A stretch of 17,170 bases of DNA from Chloroflexota bacterium (GTDB lineage: Bacteria > Chloroflexota > Anaerolineae > B4-G1), in NCBI GenBank assembly GCA_003648125.1, contig QMOE01000007.1, forward strand, positions 1 through 17,170. Direction: 5' to 3'. Under the pieces are notes generated by a model that was not told where the DNA came from, did not search any database, and was given only the letters and a program-made list of their open reading frames with translations. This document shows positions 1-7,485 of this stretch, one piece after another; the stretch's first letter is position 1; each line of letters starts with the position of its first letter. Position numbers and translations under genes: made by a program.

Positions 1-197
1 ACGGGCCGCTATCCGGTGATCGTCACAATGTCCTGCACCACGTGATCTATCGCCTTGGCGTTCTCCAGTGCCTCGCCTACGCCCACGTTGACCACGATCT
101 TTTGCAAACGCGGGGCTTGCATGATATTCCTGTACCCGAACTCTTTTATCAGAGCGGGACGCACCTCTTTACGGTAAAGATTCTGCAAACGCTGCAT
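1..197 (-). CDS. rplE: Ribosomal protein L5, 5' part; interrupted by an in-frame TAG and cut by the window edge
   Basis: L5 is a large-subunit protein that binds 5S rRNA in the central protuberance. The first 62 residues are clearly L5: [16 protein letters not shown] near the start, then [19 protein letters not shown] and a conserved segment ending in TITG. The ATG at 195-197 follows rplX by 15 bases, with a purine-rich GGAAGGCGG upstream. The frame then hits TAG at 9-11. In the family the next residue is almost always Gln (GQ[RK]P), and the codons after the TAG read Arg, Pro and the first two bases of a Val codon, so the frame itself is intact. The gene is therefore L5 carrying a CAG-to-TAG difference. 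A sequence error near a contig end, a real nonsense mutation, or readthrough are all possible. The identity is certain; the functional state is not. Confidence 0.9.
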
Positions 198-212
198 CAG
201 TCCGCCTTCCTA

Positions 213-539
213 CTAGTCAATCGTCTCGCCACACTTTTTACACACGCGCACTTTGCTGCCATCATCTTGCCGGGCGAATCCCACGCGCGTGCGTTGATTG
301 CAATGTGGACATACCAACATGACGTTGGAAATATGAATCGGGGCCTCGAACTCGATGATACCAGGTTGAATCTGGGCGCGCCCAGCTTGCATAGGGCGCT
401 GGTGCTTCTTGACAATGTTGACCCCGGCGATGATAATCCGGTCATCCTTGGGGTACACCCACTGCACCGTCCCACGAACGCCCTGGTCATCGCCAGAAAT
501 GACCTCAACTGTGTTACCTTTCTTGATTCGGTTACTCAC
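213..539 (-). CDS. rplX: Ribosomal protein L24
   Basis: L24 is an assembly-initiator protein of the 50S subunit that binds the 5' domain of 23S rRNA. The 108-residue product has the normal length. An N-terminal KOW motif spans about residues 5-32 (IKKGNTVEVISGDDQGVRG). The C-terminal half carries a zinc-ribbon-like pair of CxxC motifs with Cys77, Cys80, Cys100 and Cys103, as in many bacterial L24 proteins, ending in the usual KKCGETID. The start is GTG at 537-539, supported by TTAGGAG seven bases upstream; the stop is TAG. It sits in the canonical spc order between rplN (28 bases away) and rplE (15 bases). Confidence 0.97.
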   Translation of the reverse strand: MSNRIKKGNTVEVISGDDQGVRGTVQWVYPKDDRIIIAGVNIVKKHQRPMQAGRAQIQPGIIEFEAPIHISNVMLVCPHCNQRTRVGFARQDDGSKVRVCKKCGETID

Positions 540-567
540 CTGACCACTCCTAAATCAAACCTGGCCT

Positions 568-939
568 CTAGAGCACTTCAGGAGCCAGCGAAACGATCTT
601 CATAAAGCCTTTTTCCCGCAACTCGCGGGCCACTGGCCCAAAAATGCGCGTGCCTTTCGGATTCAGGTTCGTTTCATCCAAAATCACCGCCGCGTTATCG
701 TCGAAACGAATGCTGGAGCCATCCGAGCGGCGATACTCCTTCGCCGTGCGCACGATCACCGCCCGCACAATCTCGCCTTTCTTCACCTGCCCTCTTGGGA
801 TACCCTGCTTCACAGTCGCCACGACAACGTCGCCTACCCCACCGTACCGCCGTCTGGAACCACCCATCACACGGATAACCAAAATCTCTCGCGCTCCAGT
901 ATTATCGGCCACCCGCATACGACTTTCCTGCTGGATCAT
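568..939 (-). CDS. rplN: Ribosomal protein L14
   Basis: L14 lies at the subunit interface of the 50S and contacts 16S rRNA helix 14 through a bridge. The 123-residue product has full family length and begins with the hallmark [16 protein letters not shown]. It also contains [20 protein letters not shown] and ends with [20 protein letters not shown]. The ATG overlaps the rpsQ stop by four bases (ATGA at 936-939), which implies translational coupling. The stop is TAG at 568-570. Nothing is unusual in the sequence. Confidence 0.97.
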   Translation of the reverse strand: MIQQESRMRVADNTGAREILVIRVMGGSRRRYGGVGDVVVATVKQGIPRGQVKKGEIVRAVIVRTAKEYRRSDGSSIRFDDNAAVILDETNLNPKGTRIFGPVARELREKGFMKIVSLAPEVL

Positions 940-1232
940 TGCCCATCCTCCGTCGCCGCTCCTCCAGCCTTAGAAGCACCCAATATCTCTTCTACTCTCC
1001 ACCGCTTCTCGCGGCTTAACGGGCGAGATTCGACGATGCGCACCATGTCGCCGACGTGACAGACATTCCCCTCATCGTGAGCCTTGTACTTTTTCGTCTG
1101 ACGCAACACCTTGCCGTACCGCGAATGGCGTACCAGGCGTTCGACCCGCACTACCACGGTCTTGTCCATCTTATCGCTCAACACTTGGCCCACCAACCGC
1201 TTCTTTCTCGCAACACTCGACCCTTCCATCAC
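936..1232 (-). CDS. rpsQ: Ribosomal protein S17
   Basis: S17 is a primary 16S rRNA binding protein of the 30S body. The OB-fold core is clear: [19 protein letters not shown], then [20 protein letters not shown] and the ending [22 protein letters not shown]. The product is up to 98 residues. The start is chosen as GTG at 1230-1232 because GGAGGAGG lies nine bases upstream and this start overlaps the rpmC stop (GTGA). The ATG at 1227-1229 is equally in frame and would remove only one residue. It overlaps rplN by four bases at its end. Confidence 0.95.
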   Translation of the reverse strand: MMEGSSVARKKRLVGQVLSDKMDKTVVVRVERLVRHSRYGKVLRQTKKYKAHDEGNVCHVGDMVRIVESRPLSREKRWRVEEILGASKAGGAATEDGQ

Positions 1233-1450
1233 TGTGCCTCGCCTCCTCCGACCAACTCGGCGCTCAACTCACGCTCGCGAAGGATAGTTTTCATGCGAGC
1301 AACATTATGCTTCACGATCCTGATCCTATTGTGATCTTCCAGGCGCGCCGCAGCCTTTTCACCACGCAGGACAAAGAGCTCCCGATAAGCCTCTTCCAGT
1401 CGCCCCTCTATCTCTCCATCAGTCCAAGTGCGAATCTCGTGTACTTGCAT
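1229..1450 (-). CDS. rpmC: Ribosomal protein L29
   Basis: L29 is a small two-helix protein near the polypeptide exit tunnel, where it helps dock SRP and trigger factor. The 73-residue product has the long helical pattern of the family: [20 protein letters not shown], then the hallmark [20 protein letters not shown] and [14 protein letters not shown]. The frame is open further upstream, but that stretch overlaps rplP and does not look like L29, so the ATG at 1448-1450 is preferred. A GGGGGA lies inside the rplP end about eleven bases upstream. The gap to rplP is seven bases. Confidence 0.93.
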   Translation of the reverse strand: MQVHEIRTWTDGEIEGRLEEAYRELFVLRGEKAAARLEDHNRIRIVKHNVARMKTILRERELSAELVGGGEAQ

Positions 1451-1457
1451 GCGACTT

Positions 1458-1883
1458 TTATCCCCCAGCAGACATTCCTTCACGCTTGACGAACTGGCAC
1501 TTGATAGGCAACTTGTAAGTAGCCAAGCGCATCGCCTCGCGCGCCATCTCTTCCGATACACCGCTCAACTCGAATATTACACGGCCCGGCTTGACCACGG
1601 CTACATAGTGATCCACAGCACCCTTACCCTTGCCCATACGCGTCTCAGCCGGTTTGGCCGTGACGGGCTTGTCGGGGAAAATGCGCACCCAGTACATCCC
1701 GCGCCGCCGCACGTGGCGCACAATTGCCCGCCGTGCTGCCTCGATCTGTCGCGCCGTGATCCACGCCGGCTCCAAAGCCTGCAGACCATAGTCCCCAAAT
1801 GAGACTTGGGCACCACGCCTGGCCTTGCCCTTCATCCGACCCCGCATCTGTTTGCGATACTTGGCTCGCTTTGGCATCAACAT
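1458..1883 (-). CDS. rplP: Ribosomal protein L16
   Basis: L16 organises the A-site region of the 50S subunit and contacts the elbow of A-site tRNA. The 141-residue product begins [19 protein letters not shown], contains [19 protein letters not shown], and has the conserved [20 protein letters not shown] segment. The Arg before MGKGKG corresponds to the E. coli position that RoxA hydroxylates. AGGAG lies nine bases upstream of the ATG. It is separated from rpsC by 35 bases and from rpmC by seven. Confidence 0.97.
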   Translation of the reverse strand: MLMPKRAKYRKQMRGRMKGKARRGAQVSFGDYGLQALEPAWITARQIEAARRAIVRHVRRRGMYWVRIFPDKPVTAKPAETRMGKGKGAVDHYVAVVKPGRVIFELSGVSEEMAREAMRLATYKLPIKCQFVKREGMSAGG

Positions 1884-1918
1884 TGTCTGACTCTCCTAAT
1901 AACTCCCAGCCCACGCCC

Positions 1919-2581
1919 CTAGACGACAAAGGGTTCTTCCTGGCCTTTGGCCGCAGGCAATACCTCACCCTTATAGATCCAGACTTTTACCCCCAGGCGG
2001 CCATAAGTCGTGTGCGCCTCTTCCTGAGCGTAATCAATATCGGCCCGCAAGGTATGCAACGGCACCCGTCCCTCGCGCTGCCACGCCTGACGTGACATTT
2101 CGGCCCCGTACAAACGTCCTTTGCACATCACCTTAATTCCCTGCGCACCGGCACGCATCGCCGCCTGGATCGCCCGCTTCATTGCCCGGCCGTGAGAGAT
2201 GCGCCTCTCCAACTGGTTCACGACGTTCTCTGCCACCAATTTGGCATCCAATTCGGGTTGCTCCACCTCCTGCACATCCACGGAGACACGCTTGCCCGTT
2301 ATCTCTTCCAATGTTTTGCGCAGAGCTTTGACCGAGGAACCCTTGCGCCCGATGACAATACCGGGTCTTGCCGTCCAGATCACCACCGAAACCTGATTCG
2401 GGAAGCGCTCAATCTCAACATTGGAAATGCCGGCATGCCCCACACTCTCTACGATGAGCCGGCGAATCTTGAGATCTTCGTGCAGCAAGTTGGCGTAATC
2501 CTCGCCCTCTGCATACCAGCGTGCCTTCCAATCTCGGATCACGCCCAGTCTAAAACCATAAGGATGAACCTTGCGTCCCAA
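1919..2581 (-). CDS. rpsC: Ribosomal protein S3
   Basis: S3 forms part of the mRNA entry site and the ribosomal helicase of the 30S head. The 220-residue product starts [19 protein letters not shown] type II KH domain includes the GxxG loop GRKG at residues 78-81. The C-terminal domain carries [17 protein letters not shown] and [16 protein letters not shown]. Length and domain order are normal. It lies 23 bases after rplV and ends with TAG. Confidence 0.98.
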   Translation of the reverse strand: MGRKVHPYGFRLGVIRDWKARWYAEGEDYANLLHEDLKIRRLIVESVGHAGISNVEIERFPNQVSVVIWTARPGIVIGRKGSSVKALRKTLEEITGKRVSVDVQEVEQPELDAKLVAENVVNQLERRISHGRAMKRAIQAAMRAGAQGIKVMCKGRLYGAEMSRQAWQREGRVPLHTLRADIDYAQEEAHTTYGRLGVKVWIYKGEVLPAAKGQEEPFVV

Positions 2582-2604
2582 ACCCTTCCTCCTTGCTCCC
2601 AGTC

Positions 2605-2961
2605 CTATGCCCGCTCTTCCAATATCACTGTGATGTGCGAGGAACGCTTACGAATCGGTCGCGAACGTCCACGTCCACCAAAGCGCCGTCGCCAGCCTTT
2701 TCCAGGCATCACGCCCGGCCCATCGTCGGCCGCGATGCGCGAGACGTACAAATCATCACGCGGTATCCCAAAGTTTTCCTCCGCGTTAGCGACAGCGGAG
2801 CGAATCAGTTTTGCCACCGGACGTGCCGCCGCATGGGGCAGGAAATACAACATCTCCAAAGCCTCCTCGGCATCCATGCCGCGCACCTGGTTGATCACTC
2901 GCCGTACCTTGTGCGCCGACATCGGCACGTGCTTTACCCGGGCCAACACTTCTGTGCCCAT
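2605..2961 (-). CDS. rplV: Ribosomal protein L22, with a divergent exit-tunnel hairpin
   Basis: L22 has a globular domain on the 50S surface and a long beta hairpin that lines the peptide exit tunnel near the macrolide site. The globular part is typical ([20 protein letters not shown], then [15 protein letters not shown]), as is the ending [13 protein letters not shown]. The hairpin between the conserved DGP and RKRSSHI is about five residues longer than in E. coli. It reads [20 protein letters not shown] rather than a recognisable PRA[KR]GRA tip. The ATG at 2959-2961 is preferred over the GTG two codons earlier because GGGAG lies nine bases before it. The product is 118 aa. Confidence 0.96.
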   Translation of the reverse strand: MGTEVLARVKHVPMSAHKVRRVINQVRGMDAEEALEMLYFLPHAAARPVAKLIRSAVANAEENFGIPRDDLYVSRIAADDGPGVMPGKGWRRRFGGRGRSRPIRKRSSHITVILEERA

Positions 2962-2975
2962 AACCACATTCTCCC

Positions 2976-3269
2976 TTATACGCTCTGTACCCGGCTCTTT
3001 TTCTCTCTTGCAATGTGTCCGCGGAAAGTACGGGTGGGAGCAAATTCGCCCAGCTTATGCCCTACCATATCTTCAGTGATATAGATCGGCACGTGTCGCC
3101 GCCCATCGTGCACGGCGATGGTGTGCCCAATCATGTGCGGAAAGATCGTCGAGGCCCGAGACCAGGTACGAATCAGCCGCTTTTCCCCCATCTGGTTCAA
3201 GCGCTCGATCTTTCGTAACAACTTTGGATCTACGTATGGTATAGGCCTCTTTAATGGCGACCGTGACAT
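2976..3269 (-). CDS. rpsS: Ribosomal protein S19
   Basis: S19 sits in the 30S head, forms a pair with S13, and contacts 23S rRNA and L5 across the subunit interface. The 97-residue product has the conserved core [20 protein letters not shown], then [20 protein letters not shown] and [10 protein letters not shown]. An AAGGAGA sequence lies about ten bases upstream of the ATG. It lies 37 bases after rplB and 14 bases before the rplV start. Nothing is unusual. Confidence 0.97.
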   Translation of the reverse strand: MSRSPLKRPIPYVDPKLLRKIERLNQMGEKRLIRTWSRASTIFPHMIGHTIAVHDGRRHVPIYITEDMVGHKLGEFAPTRTFRGHIAREKKSRVQSV

Positions 3270-3306
3270 AACTATTCGTCTCCTTAATCCTCAATCCACG
3301 CAGGCT

Positions 3307-4143
3307 CTAGCGCCGCTTCTTGCCCCGTCGATGCACAATGTACTTATTGGTAGCCTTATTGCGGCGGGTCTTTTTACCAAGCGTCTTCTTCCCCCAAGGC
3401 GACTTGGGGCTTGGCATACCGATCGGAGACCGACCCTCGCCACCACCGTGAGGATGGTCACGCGGGCTCATCGCCGAGCCGCGCACGGCCGGGCGGAATC
3501 CCAACCAGCGCTTCCGACCAGCCTTGCCCAGTTTGATGTTGCCGTGGTCCACGTTACCCACCTGGCCCACAGTAGCTACGCACTCCTGGCGCACCAATCG
3601 CATCTCACCGCTGGGGAGGCGCAGAGTCACATACTCGCCTTCCTTGGCCAATACCTGCGCCGAGGTGCCGGCCGAGCGTGCCAACTGCCCACCGCGTCCT
3701 GCGGTCAACTCTATATTATGCACCAATGTACCCAACGGGATGCGTTCCAATGGAAGCGCGTTCCCCGTGCGAATCTCCGCATTCTGGCCACTCATCACCG
3801 TATCCCCCACCTGCAACCCCAGGGGGGCGATGATGTACCGCTTCTCGCCATCGGCATAAACCAGCAAGGCGATGCGGGCCGAGCGATTGGGATCGTACTC
3901 GATACTGCTCACCCGTGCAGAGATGTCCACCTTATCGCGCTTGAAATCAATCAGTCGGTAACGCCGCTTATGCCCACCGCCTCGGTGGCGCACTGTGATG
4001 CGCCCATGCACATTGCGACCCGCGCGCTTGCGCAGTGGTCGCAGCAGGCTACGCTCTGGTTGCGCGCTCGTGATCTCCTCAAAAGTCGAACCCGTCATCC
4101 CGCGCCGGCCGGGTGAGGTCGGCTTGTACGTCTTTACCGGCAT
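3307..4143 (-). CDS. rplB: Ribosomal protein L2
   Basis: L2 is a core 50S protein needed for subunit association and for the peptidyl transferase centre. The 278-residue product begins [17 protein letters not shown]. It has the RNA-binding [20 protein letters not shown] segment (residues 52-71) and the highly conserved DHPHGGGEG at residues 229-237, whose first His matches the E. coli residue critical for peptidyl transfer. The basic C-terminus ([17 protein letters not shown]) is normal. The open frame extends five codons further, but MPVKTYK is the family start, one base after the rplW stop. Confidence 0.98.
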   Translation of the reverse strand: MPVKTYKPTSPGRRGMTGSTFEEITSAQPERSLLRPLRKRAGRNVHGRITVRHRGGGHKRRYRLIDFKRDKVDISARVSSIEYDPNRSARIALLVYADGEKRYIIAPLGLQVGDTVMSGQNAEIRTGNALPLERIPLGTLVHNIELTAGRGGQLARSAGTSAQVLAKEGEYVTLRLPSGEMRLVRQECVATVGQVGNVDHGNIKLGKAGRKRWLGFRPAVRGSAMSPRDHPHGGGEGRSPIGMPSPKSPWGKKTLGKKTRRNKATNKYIVHRRGKKRR

Positions 4144-4144
4144 A

Positions 4145-4438
4145 CTATACCCCTTCAAACATATCCAGCCGCTGGCCTTCTGCCAGGGTGACGATGGCCT
4201 TCTTCCACGATGGGCGATGCACCATCCGGCGACGTCCGTGCCGTTTACCGCCCTTGGCTGGCATAACTATTGTATTGACCTTTACGGCATCCACATCATA
4301 AATGGCTTTGATCGCTCGCTTCACCTCGATCTTGTTGGCATTGAGGTGTACAGCAAAGGTGTATTGTCTCAACTCGGAGGCCTGATAGCGCACTTTTTCC
4401 GTATCAATCGGTCGGATGATTATCTCGTAGGGATTCAT
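4145..4438 (-). CDS. rplW: Ribosomal protein L23
   Basis: L23 lies at the polypeptide tunnel exit and is the docking site for trigger factor and SRP. The 97-residue product has the pattern [16 protein letters not shown], then [20 protein letters not shown] and a [13 protein letters not shown] loop, followed by [19 protein letters not shown]. Its ATG overlaps the rplD stop (ATGA at 4435-4438), so the two are probably translationally coupled. The stop is TAG. Confidence 0.97.
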   Translation of the reverse strand: MNPYEIIIRPIDTEKVRYQASELRQYTFAVHLNANKIEVKRAIKAIYDVDAVKVNTIVMPAKGGKRHGRRRMVHRPSWKKAIVTLAEGQRLDMFEGV

Positions 4439-5064
4439 CGTTCTTGCCCCAGAATACTCTCTATCACCGGCAGCGCACTCGCCGGCATCAACACGTGATC
4501 GTACTTGAATAAATCACGAATGTTCAAATAATTGGCCCGCAACGTCTTCACACGCGGTATATTACGCGCCGATTTTTCCGCCGGCTCGTTCTGCTCCGGC
4601 AGCAAGATCAACACACGCTGCCCCAAACTCAGATTCTCCAGCACCCTGACCATCTCCTTCGTCTCAGGCGATTCCATCTCCAGCACGTCCACCACGACGA
4701 TCTGAGCCTCCGCCATCTTGACCGAAAGCGCCGAGCGCAACGCCGCGCGTCGCATCTTGCGCGGCATCTTTTTGGTGTATTTACGCGGCTTGGGGCCGTG
4801 CGCAACTCCGCCGCCAACGAACAAGTTGGCGTTACGACTACCATGGCGCGCCCGTCCGGTGCCCTTCTGCCGATACCACTTGGCCTTGGTGCGGTTCACC
4901 TCGCCACGCGACTTGGTGCTGTGTGTCCCCTGGCGAGCGTTCGCCAATTGAAACGTCAATGCCTGGTGCATCAACGGTACGTTGACGGGAACCTCAAAGA
5001 TGTCAGAACGTAGTTCGACCTCGCCAACCTTTTCCCCTTTGGTGTTATACATCGGAACAAGCAT
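4435..5064 (-). CDS. rplD: Ribosomal protein L4
   Basis: L4 has a globular domain on the 50S surface and an extended loop that reaches the exit tunnel constriction. The 209-residue product has the tunnel loop [20 protein letters not shown], including the Lys equivalent to the E. coli erythromycin-resistance site (K63), then [15 protein letters not shown] and [13 protein letters not shown]. The [16 protein letters not shown] style recalls Chloroflexota L4 proteins. The ATG at 5062-5064 is chosen because GGAGA lies just upstream; the in-frame GTG four codons earlier overlaps that ribosome binding site. In E. coli L4 also represses its own S10 operon. Here no leader precedes rpsJ, so any such control would have to act elsewhere. 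Confidence 0.97.
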   Translation of the reverse strand: MLVPMYNTKGEKVGEVELRSDIFEVPVNVPLMHQALTFQLANARQGTHSTKSRGEVNRTKAKWYRQKGTGRARHGSRNANLFVGGGVAHGPKPRKYTKKMPRKMRRAALRSALSVKMAEAQIVVVDVLEMESPETKEMVRVLENLSLGQRVLILLPEQNEPAEKSARNIPRVKTLRANYLNIRDLFKYDHVLMPASALPVIESILGQER

Positions 5065-5082
5065 TGTTCTCCTCACCCAGGC

Positions 5083-5736
5083 TTACTCGCCCCGTCGCTT
5101 TGCCAGTTCTGCTGATTTGCGAGCTTGCTTGATCATCACCAGCCCACCTTTGGCTCCCGGCACACTACCACGCACTGCCAGGAGATTCCGCTCCGGGTCC
5201 ACTAACTCTACACGCAGATTCTGAGCCGTGACGCGCGCGCCGCCCATACGACCAGGCATGCGCTTCCCCTTCCACACGCGGCCTGGATAGGCACAGGCAC
5301 CGATAGAACCAGGTGCGCGTTGCCGATCCGACTGCCCGTGCGTCTTGGGGCCACCGCCGAATCCATACCGTTTGACCACGCCGGCGAAGCCACGTCCTTT
5401 CGTATCACCGACTACATCCACCCAATCCCCTACCTCAAAGACGTCCACCAGGATTCGCTGCCCTGCTTCGGCTTCCTCGTCCCGCAGACGAAATTCCCGC
5501 AAGTGGCGCAAGGGTGGCAAGTCGCTGTGTGCCAAATGCCCTTTTTCACCACCGCTTAACCGCTGGGGCTTGACCTCTTCAAAACCAAGTTGAACAGCGT
5601 GATACTTGTCTCGCTCGAGCGTCTTCACCTGAGTCACGTAGCACGGCCCAGCCTCGATAACCGTCACCGAGACAGCCTCGCCGTGCTCGTTAAATATCTG
5701 TGTCATGCCAACTTTTCTACCCAAGATCGTCTTCAC
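5083..5736 (-). CDS. rplC: Ribosomal protein L3
   Basis: L3 initiates 50S assembly, and its extension reaches the peptidyl transferase centre. The N-terminus VKTILGRKVGMTQIFNEHGE is the family start, so GTG at 5734-5736 is chosen; GGGAG lies seven bases upstream. The frame stays open another 40 codons upstream, through a repeat array, and that stretch does not resemble L3. The 217-residue product carries GFAGVVKRYGFGGGPKTHGQ followed by APGSIGACAYPGRVWKGKRM. At the Gln that is methylated in E. coli this protein appears to have a small residue. The gap to rpsJ is unusually long (180 bases). Confidence 0.95.
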   Translation of the reverse strand: MKTILGRKVGMTQIFNEHGEAVSVTVIEAGPCYVTQVKTLERDKYHAVQLGFEEVKPQRLSGGEKGHLAHSDLPPLRHLREFRLRDEEAEAGQRILVDVFEVGDWVDVVGDTKGRGFAGVVKRYGFGGGPKTHGQSDRQRAPGSIGACAYPGRVWKGKRMPGRMGGARVTAQNLRVELVDPERNLLAVRGSVPGAKGGLVMIKQARKSAELAKRRGE

Positions 5737-5787
5737 AGCTACACTCCCAGGGAGCCGAGACTTGGATTGGGGAGAGAGAATCACTGC

Positions 5788-5832
5788 ATCGGCTCGAAAA
5801 TCCACCAATCTTGAATCACCCAATCTAAAATC
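5788..5832 (-). repeat. Three tandem units of a 15-bp repeat (rplC leader)
   Basis: On the minus strand three consecutive 15-base units can be read: GATTTTAGATTGGGT (5832-5818), GATTCAAGATTGGTG (5817-5803) and a decayed GATTTTCGAGCCGAT (5802-5788). The first 30 bases match the plus-strand array next to fusA (9570-9599) at about 24 of 30 positions, so the two are probably related copies of one repeat family rather than chance. Confidence 0.6.
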
Positions 5833-5850
5833 ACGTCTCCACGACGAGAG

Positions 5851-5900
5851 GTACAATTTTGGAGGAGAGAGTAAAACCCTCTGCTCCCTCCTCCTTGTAC
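5851..5900 (-). promoter_or_regulatory. Long hairpin between rpsJ and rplC
   Basis: The outer arms GTACAA and TTGTAC (5851-5856 and 5895-5900) are perfect complements. Inside them an 11-bp stem pairs 5861-5871 with 5884-5894, with one G-T pair in the minus-strand RNA, leaving a 12-base loop and a four-base bulge (5857-5860). No U-run follows on the minus strand, so it does not look like an intrinsic terminator. It may be a processing site or a protein-binding leader element. Confidence 0.5.
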
Positions 5901-5916
5901 TTTCTCCAATTTCAAC

Positions 5917-6225
5917 TTACAATTTTATTTCGATATCTACGCCGGCCGGCAGATTCAACCGCATCAAAGAGTCAATAGTCTTGTTGTCCGGCTCGATGAC
6001 GTCAATCAACCGTTTGTGGGTCCGAATCTCGAAATGCTCGTGAGAATCTTTGTCGATAAAAGTCGAACGACGAACGGTAAAGCGCTCAATTTTCGTCGGT
6101 AGAGGTACAGGCCCCACCACTGTAGCGCCCGTGCGCTCCGCCGTCTCCACTATGCGCCTGGCCGAGTCATCGAGTACCCGGTGATCATAAGCCTTTAGAC
6201 GGATGCGTATTTTCTGCTTGGCCAT
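5917..6225 (-). CDS. rpsJ: Ribosomal protein S10 (NusE)
   Basis: S10 is a 30S head protein that also acts as NusE in transcription antitermination. The 102-residue product begins [19 protein letters not shown] and carries the hallmark [33 protein letters not shown] and the ending [16 protein letters not shown]. It starts ten bases after the tuf stop, with AGGTAG near the stop codon serving as a weak ribosome binding site. The absence of a separate leader implies that the S10 cluster is transcribed with the str cluster. Confidence 0.98.
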   Translation of the reverse strand: MAKQKIRIRLKAYDHRVLDDSARRIVETAERTGATVVGPVPLPTKIERFTVRRSTFIDKDSHEHFEIRTHKRLIDVIEPDNKTIDSLMRLNLPAGVDIEIKL

Positions 6226-6235
6226 ACTTTTCTAC

Positions 6236-7453
6236 CTAGTCCAAAATCTCTGTGATAACACCCGCACCGACAGTCAGGCCGCCTTCACGGATGGCAAACC
6301 GGGAGCCTTTCTCGACAGCGACCGGTTCGATCAACTGCACTTCCAGGTTAACACTGTCGCCCGGCATCACCATCTCGACTCCCTCAGGCAAGGTGATCGC
6401 CCCTGTCACATCCATCGTGCGGATGTAGAACTGGGGGCGATAGCCGTTGAAGAAAGCCTTGTGGCGTCCTCCCTCGTCCTTGCGCAACACATATACCTCG
6501 CTCATAAACTTGCGGTGAGATTGAATGCTGCCGGGGATCGCAATCACCTGACCGCGCTCCACCTCGTTCCGGTCCACACCTCGCAGCAACAGCCCGGCGT
6601 TGTCGCCGGCCATGACCTCAGTGAGCGTCTTGTGGAACATCTCCATCGAGGTCACCACGGTCTTGCGCGGCTCTTCCCTCAGCCCCACGATCTCGACCTC
6701 GGTCATAGGCTTCATAACGCCGCGATCCACACGACCAGTGACGACCGTGCCGCGTCCCTTGATCGAAAAGACATCCTCAATGGACATCAGGAACGGCTTC
6801 TCCTCGTCCCGTATAGGGGTGGGGATATAGTCGTCAACCACGCGCATCAGTTCCCAGATGCATTGATACTCGGGCGCATCCGGGTCAGTGCTCTCGCTCT
6901 GCAGTGCCTTGAGGGCACTTCCGCGCACGATCGGCGTCTCGTCGCCGGGGAATTCATAGCTATCGAGCAGTTCGCGCAACTCTAACTCGACCAGTTCCAG
7001 CAATTCGGGGTCATCCATCAGGTCCACCTTATTCAGGAAGACCACGATAGCTGGCACGTTCACCTGTCTAGCCAGAAGCACGTGCTCCCGCGTCTGCGGC
7101 ATCGGCCCATCCGCCGCCGAGACGACCAGGATTGCCCCATCCATCTGCGCCGCGCCGGTGATCATGTTTTTGATGTAATCCCGGTGGCCGGGGCAATCAA
7201 TGTGCGCATAGTGCCGGTTGTCCGTCTCGTACTCGACGTGCGCGATAGCCACGGTCAAGATTTTGGTGGCGTCACGGCGGAACATCTTGGCGTCTGCCTT
7301 CGCTACCTCATCATACGACTGGGAATCGGCATACCCTTTGAGAGCAAGCACCTTGGTCAGGGCTGCCGTGAGGGTCGTTTTACCATGGTCAATGTGCCCA
7401 ATGGTACCCACGTTGACGTGCGGTTTTGATCGTTCAAATTTTTCTTTTGCCAT
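6236..7453 (-). CDS. tuf: Elongation factor Tu with divergent switch I
   Basis: EF-Tu is the GTPase that delivers aminoacyl-tRNA to the ribosome. The 405-residue product has the P loop GHIDHGKT (19-26), DCPGH (86-90, with the catalytic His90), NKVD (141-144) and GSAL (178-181), then intact domains 2 and 3 ending [11 protein letters not shown]. The start [20 protein letters not shown] has AAAGGAG eight bases upstream; a GTG three codons earlier overlaps that site. Switch I is odd. Where nearly all EF-Tu proteins have APEE[KR]ARGITI, this one has [14 protein letters not shown] (about residues 55-68), roughly five residues longer. Only the Mg-binding Thr (Thr67) is kept. The nucleotide sequence shows no sign of a frameshift. 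It follows fusA by 32 bases. Confidence 0.95.
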   Translation of the reverse strand: MAKEKFERSKPHVNVGTIGHIDHGKTTLTAALTKVLALKGYADSQSYDEVAKADAKMFRRDATKILTVAIAHVEYETDNRHYAHIDCPGHRDYIKNMITGAAQMDGAILVVSAADGPMPQTREHVLLARQVNVPAIVVFLNKVDLMDDPELLELVELELRELLDSYEFPGDETPIVRGSALKALQSESTDPDAPEYQCIWELMRVVDDYIPTPIRDEEKPFLMSIEDVFSIKGRGTVVTGRVDRGVMKPMTEVEIVGLREEPRKTVVTSMEMFHKTLTEVMAGDNAGLLLRGVDRNEVERGQVIAIPGSIQSHRKFMSEVYVLRKDEGGRHKAFFNGYRPQFYIRTMDVTGAITLPEGVEMVMPGDSVNLEVQLIEPVAVEKGSRFAIREGGLTVGAGVITEILD

Positions 7454-7485
7454 TTTTCTCACTCCTTTCGGATGCTCTAACTACT

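Larger units (their letters stand above)
5737..5916 (-). promoter_or_regulatory. Structured 180-base spacer between rpsJ and rplC
   Basis: This is the longest spacer in the ribosomal protein block. Reading on the minus strand it holds a large imperfect hairpin (5851-5900), then three units of a 15-bp repeat (5788-5832), then the rplC ribosome binding site. I found no convincing -35/-10 pair. Because rpsJ follows tuf by only ten bases, this is the only place in the S10 part where a leader-like control element could sit. The control role is inference. Confidence 0.45.

Noticed and set aside
1..197. Genome-wide reassignment of TAG to Gln
   Set aside because: At least eight genes in the window end at TAG in positions where their families normally end, so TAG is read as stop in general.
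5737..5856. N-terminal extension of L3 through the repeat array
   Set aside because: The extension is unlike any L3 sequence, while the GTG at 5736 has a good ribosome binding site and the family N-terminus.
7235..7333. Compensated frameshift in tuf as the cause of the odd switch I
   Set aside because: The alternative frames contain stop codons in this stretch and do not restore APEE[KR]ARGITI.
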